Origin: Arcicella rosea
GTDB lineage: Bacteria; Bacteroidota; Bacteroidia; Cytophagales; Spirosomataceae
Length of the DNA stretch: 64,000 bases
Assembly (NCBI RefSeq): GCF_040543805.1
Contig: NZ_JBEUMS010000020.1
Coordinates: 46,901 to 110,900, forward strand
Direction of reading: 5' to 3'
In this document: one piece after another, positions 50,876-60,627 of the stretch
Position numbering within the stretch: position 1 is the first letter of the stretch
Layout of the letters: each line of letters starts with the position of its first letter
Position numbers and translations under genes: made by a program
The notes under the pieces: model-generated
The model's database searches: none
Told to the model about the DNA's origin: nothing
What the model saw: only the letters and a program-made list of their open reading frames with translations

Positions 50876-51835
50876 TTATTTACTTAGTTCAGTATTGTAA
50901 ACTACTTTGCCATCTTCTGTTACTACTTGTACATATAATTTGTTGGCAGTTGCCGAAAAAACCATAAACCCATAGTCTGAAAGGGCTAATTTGCTGATTG
51001 GTAAAGTACCAATGGGTGTTTTTTCAGAAGCTGAACCAGAAACAAAATAATGCGTTTTGCCTTCTGGTTTTAAATGTTGTAAATCGTGGTCGTGTCCGCA
51101 CAAGTAAGCATCTACTTGGTGTTTATCCAGAACTGATTTTAATGAATTTCTAGTAGCACGAGTATCGTAACTTTCTCTTCGCTTTTCAGTAGCTGTGTAT
51201 AATGGATGATGCCCCACAACAATTTTCCATTTAATAGAAGGCGAATTATTGGAAAGCGTTTTATTCAACCATTCTTTTTGCGCAGTACTATCTTGACCAA
51301 TTACTGCTTTACTATACTCGCCTTTATAAAATTCAGGAATCAAAGGATTGGTATCTATGAAAGCAATTAATACTTGCTGATTAGCATCACCATTGATAGA
51401 AAATGTTTTAGAATAATAGCGAGCTGGCATTTTCCAACGACGGCTAATTTTTGAATAAGCTACTTGTGCATCTGGATTTGATTTATAGTCATGGTTTCCA
51501 AGTACTGGATACCAGTCCCACTGCAAAGAGAAATCAGTATAAATATCTTCAAAAGAGTATTTAAAAAGTGGGTCAAATTCGCTGATAACGCCACTTGGAT
51601 AAAAATTATCGCCCGTAGCAATTACAAATTCTGATTTGATTTTTGTCGCTACTTTTCCCATTTGTGCGGCTACAGGTTTTTGGTGGTCGGCACCGTTTCT
51701 ACCCCAATCGCCCATGACCAAAAAGTTTAAGGCATTTGGATGACTGTCTAGCTCAGAGGTTTGAGCATCAGCCAAGCTACAGATAAAGAGCAAGCATATA
51801 AAACAAAAATTCTTGAAGATGTTCGTTGATTTCAT
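50876..51835 (-). CDS. Exported metallophosphoesterase (purple acid phosphatase-like)
   Basis: 319 residues with signal peptide (cut near LADAQT). Metal motifs in order: VMGDWGR, ATGDNFYPSG, VLGNHDY, VVGHHPLYT and CGHDHDLQ, as in tartrate-resistant acid phosphatases. Likely periplasmic phosphate release from organic esters. Alone on its strand, divergent from the sigma factor gene (196 bases between starts). No Pho box was sought with confidence. Confidence 0.92.
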   Translation of the reverse strand: MKSTNIFKNFCFICLLFICSLADAQTSELDSHPNALNFLVMGDWGRNGADHQKPVAAQMGKVATKIKSEFVIATGDNFYPSGVISEFDPLFKYSFEDIYTDFSLQWDWYPVLGNHDYKSNPDAQVAYSKISRRWKMPARYYSKTFSINGDANQQVLIAFIDTNPLIPEFYKGEYSKAVIGQDSTAQKEWLNKTLSNNSPSIKWKIVVGHHPLYTATEKRRESYDTRATRNSLKSVLDKHQVDAYLCGHDHDLQHLKPEGKTHYFVSGSASEKTPIGTLPISKLALSDYGFMVFSATANKLYVQVVTEDGKVVYNTELSK

Positions 51836-51988
51836 TACGTAAAAATTAAACTTATGATTTTGTTTGACAATTTATGAATTGATATTTTGGAATATAAAGA
51901 CATTGAACCGTCAAAACTAATGGTCTTTGTCAGTAATCTCTATTATACAAATGTTAATTCATGGGAATTAGATTAAAAATATTTTTAC

Positions 51989-52022
51989 TTTGGGTGTTTC
52001 GTCCAAATATATATTTACTTTG
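51989..52022 (+). promoter_or_regulatory. Possible promoter of the ECF sigma gene
   Basis: TTTG at 51989-51992 and TTACTTTG (one mismatch to TAnnTTTG) at 52015-52022, 22 bases apart. Both boxes lie in near-identical TTTACTTTG words. The start of transcription would fall only a few bases before the ATG at 52032, so the mRNA might be almost leaderless. Confidence 0.35.
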
Positions 52023-52031
52023 TGCTAAACT

Positions 52032-52610
52032 ATGCAAACAAAAACTTTTGATACTGATCAGGAAATACTTACATCGCTTGCTGAAAGTGATGCAAGGGCT
52101 TTTGATTTTTTGTATCAAAAGTTTTTTCCAAAATTGTATGCTGCTGCTTATAAACGCCTTCAAAATAGAGAATTGACTGAAGAAGTAATACAAGAATTAT
52201 TTATTTCCTTGTGGGAGCGGCGTAAACAATTAGTCATTAACACTACGATTGAAGCATATTTATTTACTTCTGTGAAGTATTTAGTGATTGCTCAATACAA
52301 GAAAAACAATTTGTTTGAAAAATACTCAAATAGTTTATCCCCAGCCGAAGACTATAATTTTACAGAACAAAAGGTTGCGTTTGATGAGTTAAATGAAGCT
52401 TATCAAAAGGCATTACAATCTTTACCAGAAAGATGTAGAGAAGTATTTTTACTGAAAAGAACTGGTTTATCACAAAGAGAAATTTCTGAACGCCTAGACA
52501 TTTCAGAAAAAACGGTTGAAAACCAGATGACCAAAGCGTTAAAAATTTTAAGAGAAGTATTGAGTGATTATACAGCTTTATCTATTATATTAATACCTGT
52601 ACTGCATTAA
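52032..52610 (+). CDS. ECF RNA polymerase sigma-70 factor (FecI-like)
   Basis: 192 residues. Region 2 (about 25-90): FDFLYQKFFPKLYAAAYKRL, ELTEEVIQELFISLWERRKQL. Region 4 (about 130-180): LPERCREVFLLKRTGLSQREISERLDISEKTVENQMTKAL. This is the Bacteroidota FecI-like type that is held by a FecR protein; such a gene follows at 53029, then an STN-bearing receptor. The start ATG at 52032 is the first Met of the family alignment. Confidence 0.95.
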   Translation: MQTKTFDTDQEILTSLAESDARAFDFLYQKFFPKLYAAAYKRLQNRELTEEVIQELFISLWERRKQLVINTTIEAYLFTSVKYLVIAQYKKNNLFEKYSNSLSPAEDYNFTEQKVAFDELNEAYQKALQSLPERCREVFLLKRTGLSQREISERLDISEKTVENQMTKALKILREVLSDYTALSIILIPVLH

Positions 52611-52692
52611 TATCGAAGAAGGTATTGGCTTGATAAAGAGCAAATTATCGCCTATATTTACACAGGTTTCACAAAATGTAAACAATATTGCC

Positions 52693-52851
52693 ATGACTAT
52701 TGCAGATGAAATTAGAGAAGAAATTACTTTCAATCATATAAAAGGCTTGCTTCAAAATGGTATTACTCCAGAGATTATTTCAAAATCCTTTGGCATCTCT
52801 ATTCAAAATAGTAGAAGAAATTGTCAGGAAAATAGAAAACACTTTAAAATA
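52693..52851 (+). pseudogene. Remnant of a small helical protein tail, frameshifted
   Basis: From ATG 52693 the frame reads MTIADEIREEITFNHIKGL, then LQNGITPEIISKSFGIS. After IQ (52806) the continuing sense is in the next frame: IVEEIVRKIENTLK and a stop near 52851. One A too many in the A4 run at 52805-52808 breaks it. The pattern LLQNGITPEIISKSF...VEEIVRKIE is typical of tails of Rpn/PD-(D/E)XK transposase-like proteins of Bacteroidota. It is probably a leftover fragment between the sigma and FecR genes, but a real 50-residue protein expressed by slippage cannot be excluded. Confidence 0.4.
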
Positions 52852-52878
52852 AAAAATATTCCTTTTCAAAATATACCC

Positions 52879-52906
52879 AAACAAGCTCAAAAGGCTTGTT
52901 TTTTGT
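52879..52906 (+). terminator. Terminator after the sigma gene/remnant
   Basis: An 8-bp stem AAACAAGC / GCTTGTTT with a 7-base loop and T-rich tail. It would separate the sigma transcript from fecR. Confidence 0.65.
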
Positions 52907-52942
52907 TTTTCGGGGAAAGCATACTTTCTATTTCGTTCGTGG

Positions 52943-52975
52943 GATATAAATTATTTTTAAAAAATAATTTATATC
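52943..52975. repeat. Perfect 33-base palindrome before fecR
   Basis: Arms GATATAAATTATTTTT and its exact complement around a single central A. It lies 54 bases before the FecR start. An operator or cruciform is possible. Confidence 0.6.
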
Positions 52976-53028
52976 AGCATAGGGGAAAAATACTACTTGT
53001 TTCACTTAGTATTTGAAAGCGAAATAAA

Positions 53029-54006
53029 ATGAGAATAAATCAAGAAATTATTGAACGTTATCTAAACAATGAAGCCTCGGAAGGGGAGATATTCTTTGTT
53101 GAAAGATGGTACGCTTCATTTGAAAATAATCCAGACGGACTAAGTGAATTAACCCAACTGGAACGTATTGAACTTGAAAATAAAATTAAAAAATCTGTTC
53201 GTGAAGAAATCAAGCGTCAGGAAAGATATACTCCTCCTCGCTGGGTTTGGGCAGTGGCTAGTATGGCGGCTATGCTAGTAATTGTTGCTGGACTTTCATT
53301 TTATTTCCTTCCGAACAATAATGAGAAAATAAGTAAAATCAAATCTGATATTCCAATTTCAGATTGGGCAAAATATGAAAACTCATCTGCCAAAATTCTA
53401 AAAGTTGTTTTACCAGATGGAAGTGTAGTTTTATTGCAACCTAAAACTCAATTGAGTTATAATCAATCTGACCGAATTTATAGACAAGTAAACCTAAAAG
53501 GAGAAGCTTTTTTTGATGTAAAAAGAGATGAAAGTCGCCCATTTCTGATTTACTCTGGCAAAATGACAACCACCGTTTTAGGAACAAGCTTCAATGTAAA
53601 AGCATATCCAGCCATGGAAACTTTTGAGGTTTCGGTTGTTACTGGTAAGGTATCGGTAAAAAATGAAACCGAAAAAGAAGTAATTCTACTCCCTAAACAA
53701 CAAGTGATATTAGAAACAAAAACCGATGAAATGCAAGTAAATGCCCTGCCAGTCGACAAAACATTTTATTGGGAATTATCATCTCTACAATTTGATGATA
53801 ATAATATGGAAGATGTTATTCAAAGAATTGAACAAAAATTTAATGTAAGTATCGATTTATCTCCAAAATTACGAAACTGCCGTTTGAGCGGTAATTTTGA
53901 AAATGTACACCTCTCCACAATCCTCGAAATAATTTGTCGATCCATCGAAGCCGAGTACGTAATTGATGGGCAAAATATTTCATTGAAAGGAAACGGATGT
54001 CCTTAA
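53029..54006 (+). CDS. FecR-family anti-sigma factor
   Basis: 325 residues. Cytoplasmic N-terminal sigma-binding part (1-78), one membrane helix (about 82-104, WVWAVASMAAMLVIVAGLSF), FecR domain (about 125-215, VVLPDGSVVLLQPKTQLSYN, GEAFFDVKRDESRPFLIYSG, TVLGTSFNVKAY) and C-terminal DUF4974 (about 255-322, FDDNNMEDVIQRIEQKFNVSI). Together with the sigma factor and the STN receptor it relays an outer-membrane signal. Terminator and palindrome upstream suggest its own promoter. Confidence 0.95.
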   Translation: MRINQEIIERYLNNEASEGEIFFVERWYASFENNPDGLSELTQLERIELENKIKKSVREEIKRQERYTPPRWVWAVASMAAMLVIVAGLSFYFLPNNNEKISKIKSDIPISDWAKYENSSAKILKVVLPDGSVVLLQPKTQLSYNQSDRIYRQVNLKGEAFFDVKRDESRPFLIYSGKMTTTVLGTSFNVKAYPAMETFEVSVVTGKVSVKNETEKEVILLPKQQVILETKTDEMQVNALPVDKTFYWELSSLQFDDNNMEDVIQRIEQKFNVSIDLSPKLRNCRLSGNFENVHLSTILEIICRSIEAEYVIDGQNISLKGNGCP

Positions 54007-54114
54007 TCTAGCAAAAACATTTCTGTAAAACTCCTACTGCTCTCAAGTCAATTTGAGAGAGATGGAAAAATATGTCTCAAATAAATTAAAAACAATACTA
54101 AATTTAATTAACCG

Positions 54115-57100
54115 ATGAAAAAACTTCTAGCTTCAAAGCATCTAATGCTTACCATTATGAAAATTACGATTAATCAATGTCTTTTATTTGCTATTTTTTC
54201 GGTGATGGCTTTAGGCTCTCCGAGTAAAGCACAACAAATTCTGAATAGAGAAGTATCTATGAAACTCAATAATGTGAGTTTAAAAGTGATTTTATTAGAA
54301 ATTGAAAAACAGTCGGGAGTGCGTTTTGTGTACAGTAACAACTCAATTCATCTTGATAAAGAAGTAAGTCTCGAAGTAAATAGGGAAGCTCTTAGTGTTG
54401 TGTTACCCAAGTTGCTTTTCCCTTATCAAATTCGTTATGAAGTAGTGGAGGAACAAATTATTCTGAAAAAAAATAAGGAGCAAACAATCGCTTTTCCCAG
54501 TGAAAAAGAAGGTGCTATTGAAGAAGAGAAAGTATCGGGAAAAGTCAGTAGTGAAAAAGGTGAATCATTAATTGGCGTAAGTATTCTGGTAAAAGGAACT
54601 TCAAGAGGAACTGTCAGCGATGCAGAAGGGAAATTTAGTATTGCTGCTAAAGAAGGTGAAGTACTGGTGTTTTCATTTATTGGTTTCAAGAAACAAGAAG
54701 TCAATGTGATATCTAAGGAAACAATACAGGTTACTTTAAAAGAAGATAATGAACAATTGGGTGAAGTAGTAGTAATTGGTTCACGTTCGACGGTGGCTCG
54801 TACCAATGTAGAAAGACCAGTACCTGTAGATGTAATCAGTGCAAAAGAACTGCAATCGACAGGACAAACGGAATTATCGCAACAAGTACAATTTATGTCG
54901 CCTTCGTTCAATTCTGCCAAAAATGGTATCAACGGTGTCGCCAATTATGCTGACCCAGCTTCATTAAAAGGGCTATCGCCCGACCAAATGTTAGTACTTA
55001 TTGATGGAAAAAGGCATCATCAGTTTGCAGCTTTGAACAACAATGTAACTGTTGGAAAGGGAACTGTAGTTACAGATTTAAATGCTGTACCTTCAATCGC
55101 TTTAGAAAGAATGGAGATTTTACGAGATGGAGCGGCAGCGCAATATGGCTCTGATGCTATTGCAGGGATTGCCAATTTGGTGTTGAAAAAATCTGTCAAT
55201 AGCGGCACTGCTCAAATTCAATATGGTGTTACTTCCGAAGGAGATGGTGGAGGTTATACTGCGGCGGTTAATTACGGATTTTCATTAGGTAAAAAGGCTT
55301 CATTGAATATTACAGGAAGTTATCAAGATGTAAAAGGTACAGACCGTTCAGATCCTTATAATCCACAACCAGTAGCTGGCGGAGCTTATACGGGAATTTA
55401 TACCAACGTAAAAGCAACTGATGAAGCAGCTTTAAAATCACGAGGATATTGGGGAAATGGTACTTATGGTTCATTCCGCCCTACGGCTTATGGAAGTAAT
55501 GCTATGAAATCAGGACAAGTATTTTATAACCTTGATGTTCCACTAAAAATTGACTGGACTTTATATTCTTTCGGAGGCTTTTCTCAAAAAGATGTGTTTG
55601 CACGTGCTTTCCTTCGTACAGCTTTACCAACAAGTGCTACGTCAAATGTAGATTTATATCCAGATGGCTATGTGCCAGAATTACCAGGTACTTCAGTCGA
55701 TTATTCATCGTTTGTTGGTATTAAACGTAAAACTTTTACAGGTTGGAACTGGGATTTTAGTACTGGCTATGGTAGAAATTACCTTGACCAATCTGCTAAA
55801 AACTCTTCTAATGCTTCGATGGGGGCATCGTCTCCAAAAGATTTTTACATTGGTAGAATTTCATTTGGACAGAGTTTAACTGAAATCAATGCTTCTAAAA
55901 CAGTTCTCGGTTTATGGAATACAAAGTCGGTAAACTTTGCTTTTGGAACACAATATCGTGTAGATAATTTTGCACTAAGTGCTGGTGACGAAGCTTCGTA
56001 TCTTGTTGGTCCTTTGGCCGCTTCAAGAAACAAAACGCCTGGTTCGCAAGGAAGGGTTGGTATTGATAAAGCCGATGCGAAAAGTGTTAATCGCTCTAAC
56101 ATTGGTGTTTATGCAGATGTAGAAAGCGATATTACAAATAGATTATTGGTAGCAGCAGCCTTACGTTATGAAAACTATAGTGATTTTGGTAGCAATATCT
56201 CTGGGAAATTGGCTTCTAGAATAAAAATCACAGAAGATTTCTCTATCAGAGGTTCAATCAATAAAGGTTTTAGAGCGCCATTACTTCAACAAATTGCCAA
56301 TGCCGCAACTACCTCCACAGTACAAAATGGTATTATCAGAAGTACCAAACAATTACCTTCTGACGAACCAAGGTTGAAACAAATCGGTATAGAAGACCCA
56401 AAACCAGAAACCTCTTGGAATTATAATTTAGGCGTGACCGCAAAAGTAGGAAACAACCTTTTACTAACAGTTGATGCTTATCAGATTGACATTACCGATA
56501 GAATTATTATTACTGAAAACCTGAATGTTAATAACATAGCCGCTTTAAAAAACTTGTTTCCTAATTTTCAAGAAATTACCTTTTTTACCAATGCTATTAA
56601 TACAGGTACAAAAGGGATAGACATAGTGGCATCTTATAAAAATTCAATTAGTCCTAAAAGTAAATTTACAGCTAGTATCGCTCTGACGATTAATAAAACA
56701 GAAATTACTAAGATTAAAGCAACGCCTACTGCTTTACAACAAGATACCAAAGCACCAGTTGTTTTGATTGATACAGTAAGTAGAGCCCTGATTGAAACCA
56801 GTCAGCCACATACTAAAGTTTTGGTATCTTTAGGGTATCAAGTAGGTAAGTTTAGTGTCAATTTTAGAAGTTCTTATTTTGGTGAAGTTACGGCTTGGGA
56901 GAAACCATCAGGACAAAATCATCGTAGTCAAACATTTGGAGGAAAAAATCTATTTGATGCTTCAGTAGTTTATAGCATCAATAAATCGTTGAGTATTACA
57001 GTTGGTGGAAATAATTTTACTAATGTGTACCCAGATAAAGTATTTAGTAATTATGCTTCCTATTCAAATGGACAAGTGCCTTATACCCGTAATGCGAATC

Positions 57101-57153
57101 AATTCGGTTTCAATGGCGCATATTATTATGGCAGTCTAACAATTAGACTGTAA
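54115..57153 (+). CDS. STN-domain TonB-dependent receptor (SusC/FecA hybrid type)
   Basis: 1012 residues. Signal peptide (about 1-40, cut near SKAQQ), STN domain (about 45-118: VSMKLNNVSLKVILLEIEKQ), carboxypeptidase-regulatory-like domain (about 143-213: GKVSSEKGESLIGVSILVKG), plug (about 225-345: SLKGLSPDQMLVLIDGKRHH, ALERMEILRDGAAAQYGSDA) and barrel. STN domains touch FecR in the periplasm, so this is the receptor of the upstream sigma/FecR pair. No SusD follows, so a glycan system is unlikely; iron, heme or another small ligand is a better guess. Confidence 0.93.
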   Translation: MKKLLASKHLMLTIMKITINQCLLFAIFSVMALGSPSKAQQILNREVSMKLNNVSLKVILLEIEKQSGVRFVYSNNSIHLDKEVSLEVNREALSVVLPKLLFPYQIRYEVVEEQIILKKNKEQTIAFPSEKEGAIEEEKVSGKVSSEKGESLIGVSILVKGTSRGTVSDAEGKFSIAAKEGEVLVFSFIGFKKQEVNVISKETIQVTLKEDNEQLGEVVVIGSRSTVARTNVERPVPVDVISAKELQSTGQTELSQQVQFMSPSFNSAKNGINGVANYADPASLKGLSPDQMLVLIDGKRHHQFAALNNNVTVGKGTVVTDLNAVPSIALERMEILRDGAAAQYGSDAIAGIANLVLKKSVNSGTAQIQYGVTSEGDGGGYTAAVNYGFSLGKKASLNITGSYQDVKGTDRSDPYNPQPVAGGAYTGIYTNVKATDEAALKSRGYWGNGTYGSFRPTAYGSNAMKSGQVFYNLDVPLKIDWTLYSFGGFSQKDVFARAFLRTALPTSATSNVDLYPDGYVPELPGTSVDYSSFVGIKRKTFTGWNWDFSTGYGRNYLDQSAKNSSNASMGASSPKDFYIGRISFGQSLTEINASKTVLGLWNTKSVNFAFGTQYRVDNFALSAGDEASYLVGPLAASRNKTPGSQGRVGIDKADAKSVNRSNIGVYADVESDITNRLLVAAALRYENYSDFGSNISGKLASRIKITEDFSIRGSINKGFRAPLLQQIANAATTSTVQNGIIRSTKQLPSDEPRLKQIGIEDPKPETSWNYNLGVTAKVGNNLLLTVDAYQIDITDRIIITENLNVNNIAALKNLFPNFQEITFFTNAINTGTKGIDIVASYKNSISPKSKFTASIALTINKTEITKIKATPTALQQDTKAPVVLIDTVSRALIETSQPHTKVLVSLGYQVGKFSVNFRSSYFGEVTAWEKPSGQNHRSQTFGGKNLFDASVVYSINKSLSITVGGNNFTNVYPDKVFSNYASYSNGQVPYTRNANQFGFNGAYYYGSLTIRL

Positions 57154-57167
57154 AAGTTTATCAATAT

Positions 57168-57203
57168 TTTAAGCTCAAGGCTCACAGCTCATAACTCACA
57201 GCC
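57168..57203. repeat. AGCTCAAGGCTCACAGCTC repeat
   Basis: Short direct repeats of the AGCTCA family, 15 bases after the receptor stop, like those at 5066 and 35153. Confidence 0.55.
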
Positions 57204-57243
57204 ATTATTTAATTACTGAGTACAACTAATAAATTTTTAAAAT

Positions 57244-58155
57244 TTGATTAATCTATTATTACTTTTTATCTGCCTAGCCATTGGTGTATTCCTCAGAAGA
57301 CTGAAAGGTTTTTCTGAGGATGCTTCAACAGTATTAAACACTATTATTATTTATGTTTGTTTGCCTGCCATCACATTGCTAAATACTACCGAAATACATT
57401 TTAGTAGTAATTTATTGTTGCCCATTTTAATGCCTTATATCATTTATGTAGGTTCTTTTATATTTTTCAATTTGGTAGCTCCATTGATAAACATTGATTC
57501 GAATACCAAAGGAGCTTTGATATTAACGGCAGGTATTAGTAGCGTTTCGTTTGTAGGATTCCCAATTTTTGAAGTAATTTTTGGTAAAGAAGGGCTACAA
57601 AATGGAATATTAATGAGCCAAGCAGGTTCGTTTGTAGTATGCGGAACACTGGGAATTTTTACGGCATCTTATTACTCTTCGGCTGATTTTTCAATGAAAA
57701 ACGTAGCCTTGAATATTTTTAAGTTTCCTCCCTTTTTAGCTTTTTGTGTAGCATTAAGCCTAAATATTTCAAATTGGCATTTCCCTTTATGGAGTCAGCA
57801 AGTTTTAGATAAAATCGGTAGTCCTTTTAGTTTTTTAGCTTTACTTTCTATTGGCTTACAAATTAATTTTCAGAGAAGTCAATTAGATTTAAAAGCACTT
57901 TTTTATGGCTTATTTTACAAATTATTGCTTGCGCCACTTTTAATTTTCACCATTTATATACTCATTTTAGGCGAATATTCGCCTTTAGGAAAACTTTGCG
58001 TAATCGGGGCAACATTGGGTTCGATGAATACCGCCACAATTATTGCTATTACTTATAAGCTTAATCCAAACTTAGCGACCCAAATGGTCAGCATTAGCAT
58101 TCCTTTATCTTTATTGAATGTTGCTATTTGGTATGGATTAATGCTCTATTTTTAA
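57244..58155 (+). CDS. AEC family transporter (auxin efflux carrier/malate permease type)
   Basis: 303 residues, about ten membrane helices. Marks: LNTIIIYVCLPAITLLNTTE, ILTAGISSVSFVGFPIFEV, FPPFLAFCVAL, and FSFLALLSIGLQI. Starts at TTG (57244), since no ATG exists before the second helix. Bacterial members carry malate and related C4 acids; with the next gene also a dicarboxylate carrier and malic enzyme 2.6 kb further, C4-acid transport is a reasonable inference. Confidence 0.88.
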   Translation: MINLLLLFICLAIGVFLRRLKGFSEDASTVLNTIIIYVCLPAITLLNTTEIHFSSNLLLPILMPYIIYVGSFIFFNLVAPLINIDSNTKGALILTAGISSVSFVGFPIFEVIFGKEGLQNGILMSQAGSFVVCGTLGIFTASYYSSADFSMKNVALNIFKFPPFLAFCVALSLNISNWHFPLWSQQVLDKIGSPFSFLALLSIGLQINFQRSQLDLKALFYGLFYKLLLAPLLIFTIYILILGEYSPLGKLCVIGATLGSMNTATIIAITYKLNPNLATQMVSISIPLSLLNVAIWYGLMLYF

Positions 58156-58318
58156 CCATTAAATTCATTAACAGATTTTCATTTTGAAAAATACAAAAAT
58201 GCTTCTTGTGGTTTGAAAAATGTTTTAACTAATGAGGGAAATTTCGACGCCCTCATTCATTAAATAAATCGCTCAATTACTTACTTTAAGAATCATTGCT
58301 AAACAATTGATAATTTCC

Positions 58319-59581
58319 ATGAAAAAACTATTTAAAAATTTAACTTTCTGGGTGCTTACTGCCATTACTGCGGGTGTATTGTTAGGTCACTTCGCACCAG
58401 AGATTGCTTTACAACCAATTTTAGAAAAACCTATAAAATTCAGTTTATACCTTTCTGAGTTTGAGATTAAAACTAGTTTTAGCGAATTCCTGAGCAGTAT
58501 TTTTATCAGTATCGTAAAAATATTTATTTGTCCAATCATTTTTATTACGATTATGTTGGGCATTATTTCGATGGGAGATTTGAAAAAAGTAGGTAAAGTT
58601 GGCGCAAAGGCTTTAGTATATTTTGAAATCGTTACTACGCTCGCACTTTTTATTGGAGTCATCATGGCAAATATCATCCGTCCGGGCGATGGTGTGGTTA
58701 CTTCTGAAATAAAAGGAGGTGATATTTCTAAATATACCAAATCGGCGGAGGCTTTTAGTTGGTTGAAGTTTTTAATGGATAATGCCACACTTCAAGTACT
58801 TATTTTGGCGATTATTTTAGGAGTAGCATTGAGTAATTACGCTAGACGAAACGAAATCGTAGCTTTCCTTCAACCTGTTTCCAAAAAAATATTTTGGGCC
58901 TTGCACAAAGTAATGCTTTTTGCGCCTGTAGGTGCTTTTGGCGGAATGGCTTTTACGATTGCCAAATACGGTGTTCACACGCTTTTGCCTTTGGGGAAAC
59001 TAATGGCAACAGTGTATTGTACGATGGCAATTTTTATTTTTGTCGTGTTATATTTTATTCTAAGAATGTATAAAATCAATCTTTGGAAATTTTTAAAGTA
59101 CATTCGTGAAGAGTTACTGATTGTTTTAGGAACATCTTCTTCAGAAGCTGCTTTACCATCATTGATGGAAAAACTAGAGAAAATGGGTTGTTCCAAATCG
59201 GTAGTTGGTTTGGTTGTTCCTGCTGGCTATTCTTTTAATTTAGATGGCACTACGATTTACTTGTCGATGGCAGTACTTTTCTTGGCACAAGTATTTAATG
59301 TTCATTTAGATTTGCAACAAATCTTGACGATAATTGGTATTTTAATGGTTACTTCAAAAGGTGCAGCAGGCGTAACAGGAAGTGGTTTTATTGTATTGGC
59401 TTCTACACTGACGGCGATTAAAGTAATTCCAGTAGAGGGTTTGGCTTTGTTGTTGGGTGTTGATAGATTTATGTCGGAAGCAAGAGCAATTACCAATTTT
59501 ATCGGAAATGGCGTGGCAACAATTTGGTTAGCGAACAATGAAGGCGAGTTTGACCGTGAACAAATGGAAAGAGTGCTTTGA
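58319..59581 (+). CDS. Dicarboxylate/amino acid:cation symporter (DAACS, GltP/DctA-like)
   Basis: 420 residues from the ATG at 58319; a TTG four codons upstream is less likely. About eight helices and two re-entrant loops. Marks: FICPIIFITIMLGI, GTSSSEAALPSLMEKLEKMG (serine-rich hairpin loop), GYSFNLDGTTIY (ion site), SKGAAGVTGSGFIVLA and DRFMSEARAITNFIGN (substrate Asp/Arg). Takes up C4 acids or glutamate with Na+ or H+. 163 bases after the AEC gene, same strand. Confidence 0.94.
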   Translation: MKKLFKNLTFWVLTAITAGVLLGHFAPEIALQPILEKPIKFSLYLSEFEIKTSFSEFLSSIFISIVKIFICPIIFITIMLGIISMGDLKKVGKVGAKALVYFEIVTTLALFIGVIMANIIRPGDGVVTSEIKGGDISKYTKSAEAFSWLKFLMDNATLQVLILAIILGVALSNYARRNEIVAFLQPVSKKIFWALHKVMLFAPVGAFGGMAFTIAKYGVHTLLPLGKLMATVYCTMAIFIFVVLYFILRMYKINLWKFLKYIREELLIVLGTSSSEAALPSLMEKLEKMGCSKSVVGLVVPAGYSFNLDGTTIYLSMAVLFLAQVFNVHLDLQQILTIIGILMVTSKGAAGVTGSGFIVLASTLTAIKVIPVEGLALLLGVDRFMSEARAITNFIGNGVATIWLANNEGEFDREQMERVL

Positions 59582-59623
59582 GTGAAGAGTTTGGAGTTTA
59601 GAATGAAGAGTCTTTTGAAAAAA

Positions 59624-59703
59624 CGTAGTGGCAATCCCTTGCGGTTGCCGATTCAGAGAACAATCAAATTACAGAACGGCAACCGTAAAGGATTGCCGCT
59701 ACG
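59624..59703. repeat. Palindrome CGTAGTGGCAA...TTGCCGCTACG
   Basis: Arms 59624-59649 and 59678-59703 pair over 26 bases with few mismatches around a CGGTTGCC/GGCAACCG core and a 28-base loop. Same family as 4554-4630. Confidence 0.75.
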
Positions 59704-59760
59704 CAATATTTATTTCAAGAAAATAAAACTATAAACTGACACAAAATATATTTTTAAATT

Positions 59761-60627
59761 ATGCAAACTATTGAAAATCAATTATTAAAAGTAAATATTA
59801 ATCCGCTTGGGGCAGAGTTAGTTAGTCTTTTCAACAAAGAAAACGATACAGAATATATGTGGAATGCCGACCCAACTTTTTGGGGAAAGAGTTCGCCTGT
59901 ACTTTTTCCGATTGTGGGTGCTTTAAAGAATAATCAGTATTTCTACCAAGGAAAAACCTACACGCTTCCTCGACATGGTTTTGCTCGTGAAAGAGTATTT
60001 TCAGTAGAAGTACAAAAAGAAGACAGCATTACTTTTTTATTGAAAGAAGATGAAGAAAGTTTGAAAGTATTTCCTTTTCCTTTCGAATTTCGTTTGATTT
60101 ATACTTTAGTGGAGAAAACACTTTCTGTGACTTATTCTGTGACAAACACAGGAAACGAAGAAATGTATTTTTCAGTAGGCGGGCATCCAGCTTTTGCTGT
60201 ACCACTTTCGGAGGATACAGTTTATGAAGATTATTACTTGGAATTTAATCAAACCGAAGATTTTCCAAGATGGGAATTGGCAGATGGCGGCTTAATAAAA
60301 AAAGAAGCCACAAGGTTTTTAGAAAACACCAATCGTTTAGCATTAACGAAAGAATTGTTTTATCAAGATGCGCTTGTCTTCAAACATCAAAAATCAACCG
60401 AAGTAATTTTAAAAAGTGACAATGTATCAAAGCAATTGAAATTTACTTTTGAAAATTTTCCATTTTTAGGAATTTGGGCAGCAAAAGATGCCAATTTCGT
60501 TTGCATAGAGCCTTGGTGTGGCATTGCAGATAGTGAAAACCATGAACAAGAATTAACAGAAAAAGAAGGTATTGAAGTTTTAGCTTCAGACCAAATATTC
60601 TTGCGTACTTGGTCGGTATCGCTTTAA
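59761..60627 (+). CDS. Aldose 1-epimerase family protein
   Basis: 288 residues. GalM-like beta-sandwich of the LACX/YeaD-like group: NPLGAELVSLFNKENDTEYMW, WGKSSPVLFPIVGALK, LPRHGFARERVF (His), FSVGGHPAFAVPL (His) and CIEPWCGIADS (catalytic Glu). Interconverts alpha and beta sugar anomers; exact sugar unknown. Cytoplasmic, no signal peptide. 165 bases before malic enzyme but with a promoter box between, so probably a separate unit. Confidence 0.9.
   Translation: MQTIENQLLKVNINPLGAELVSLFNKENDTEYMWNADPTFWGKSSPVLFPIVGALKNNQYFYQGKTYTLPRHGFARERVFSVEVQKEDSITFLLKEDEESLKVFPFPFEFRLIYTLVEKTLSVTYSVTNTGNEEMYFSVGGHPAFAVPLSEDTVYEDYYLEFNQTEDFPRWELADGGLIKKEATRFLENTNRLALTKELFYQDALVFKHQKSTEVILKSDNVSKQLKFTFENFPFLGIWAAKDANFVCIEPWCGIADSENHEQELTEKEGIEVLASDQIFLRTWSVSL

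Noticed and set aside
54435..54944. 169-codon frame opposite the STN receptor
   Set aside because: Shadow of the receptor's STN and plug region; composition is typical of antisense translation.
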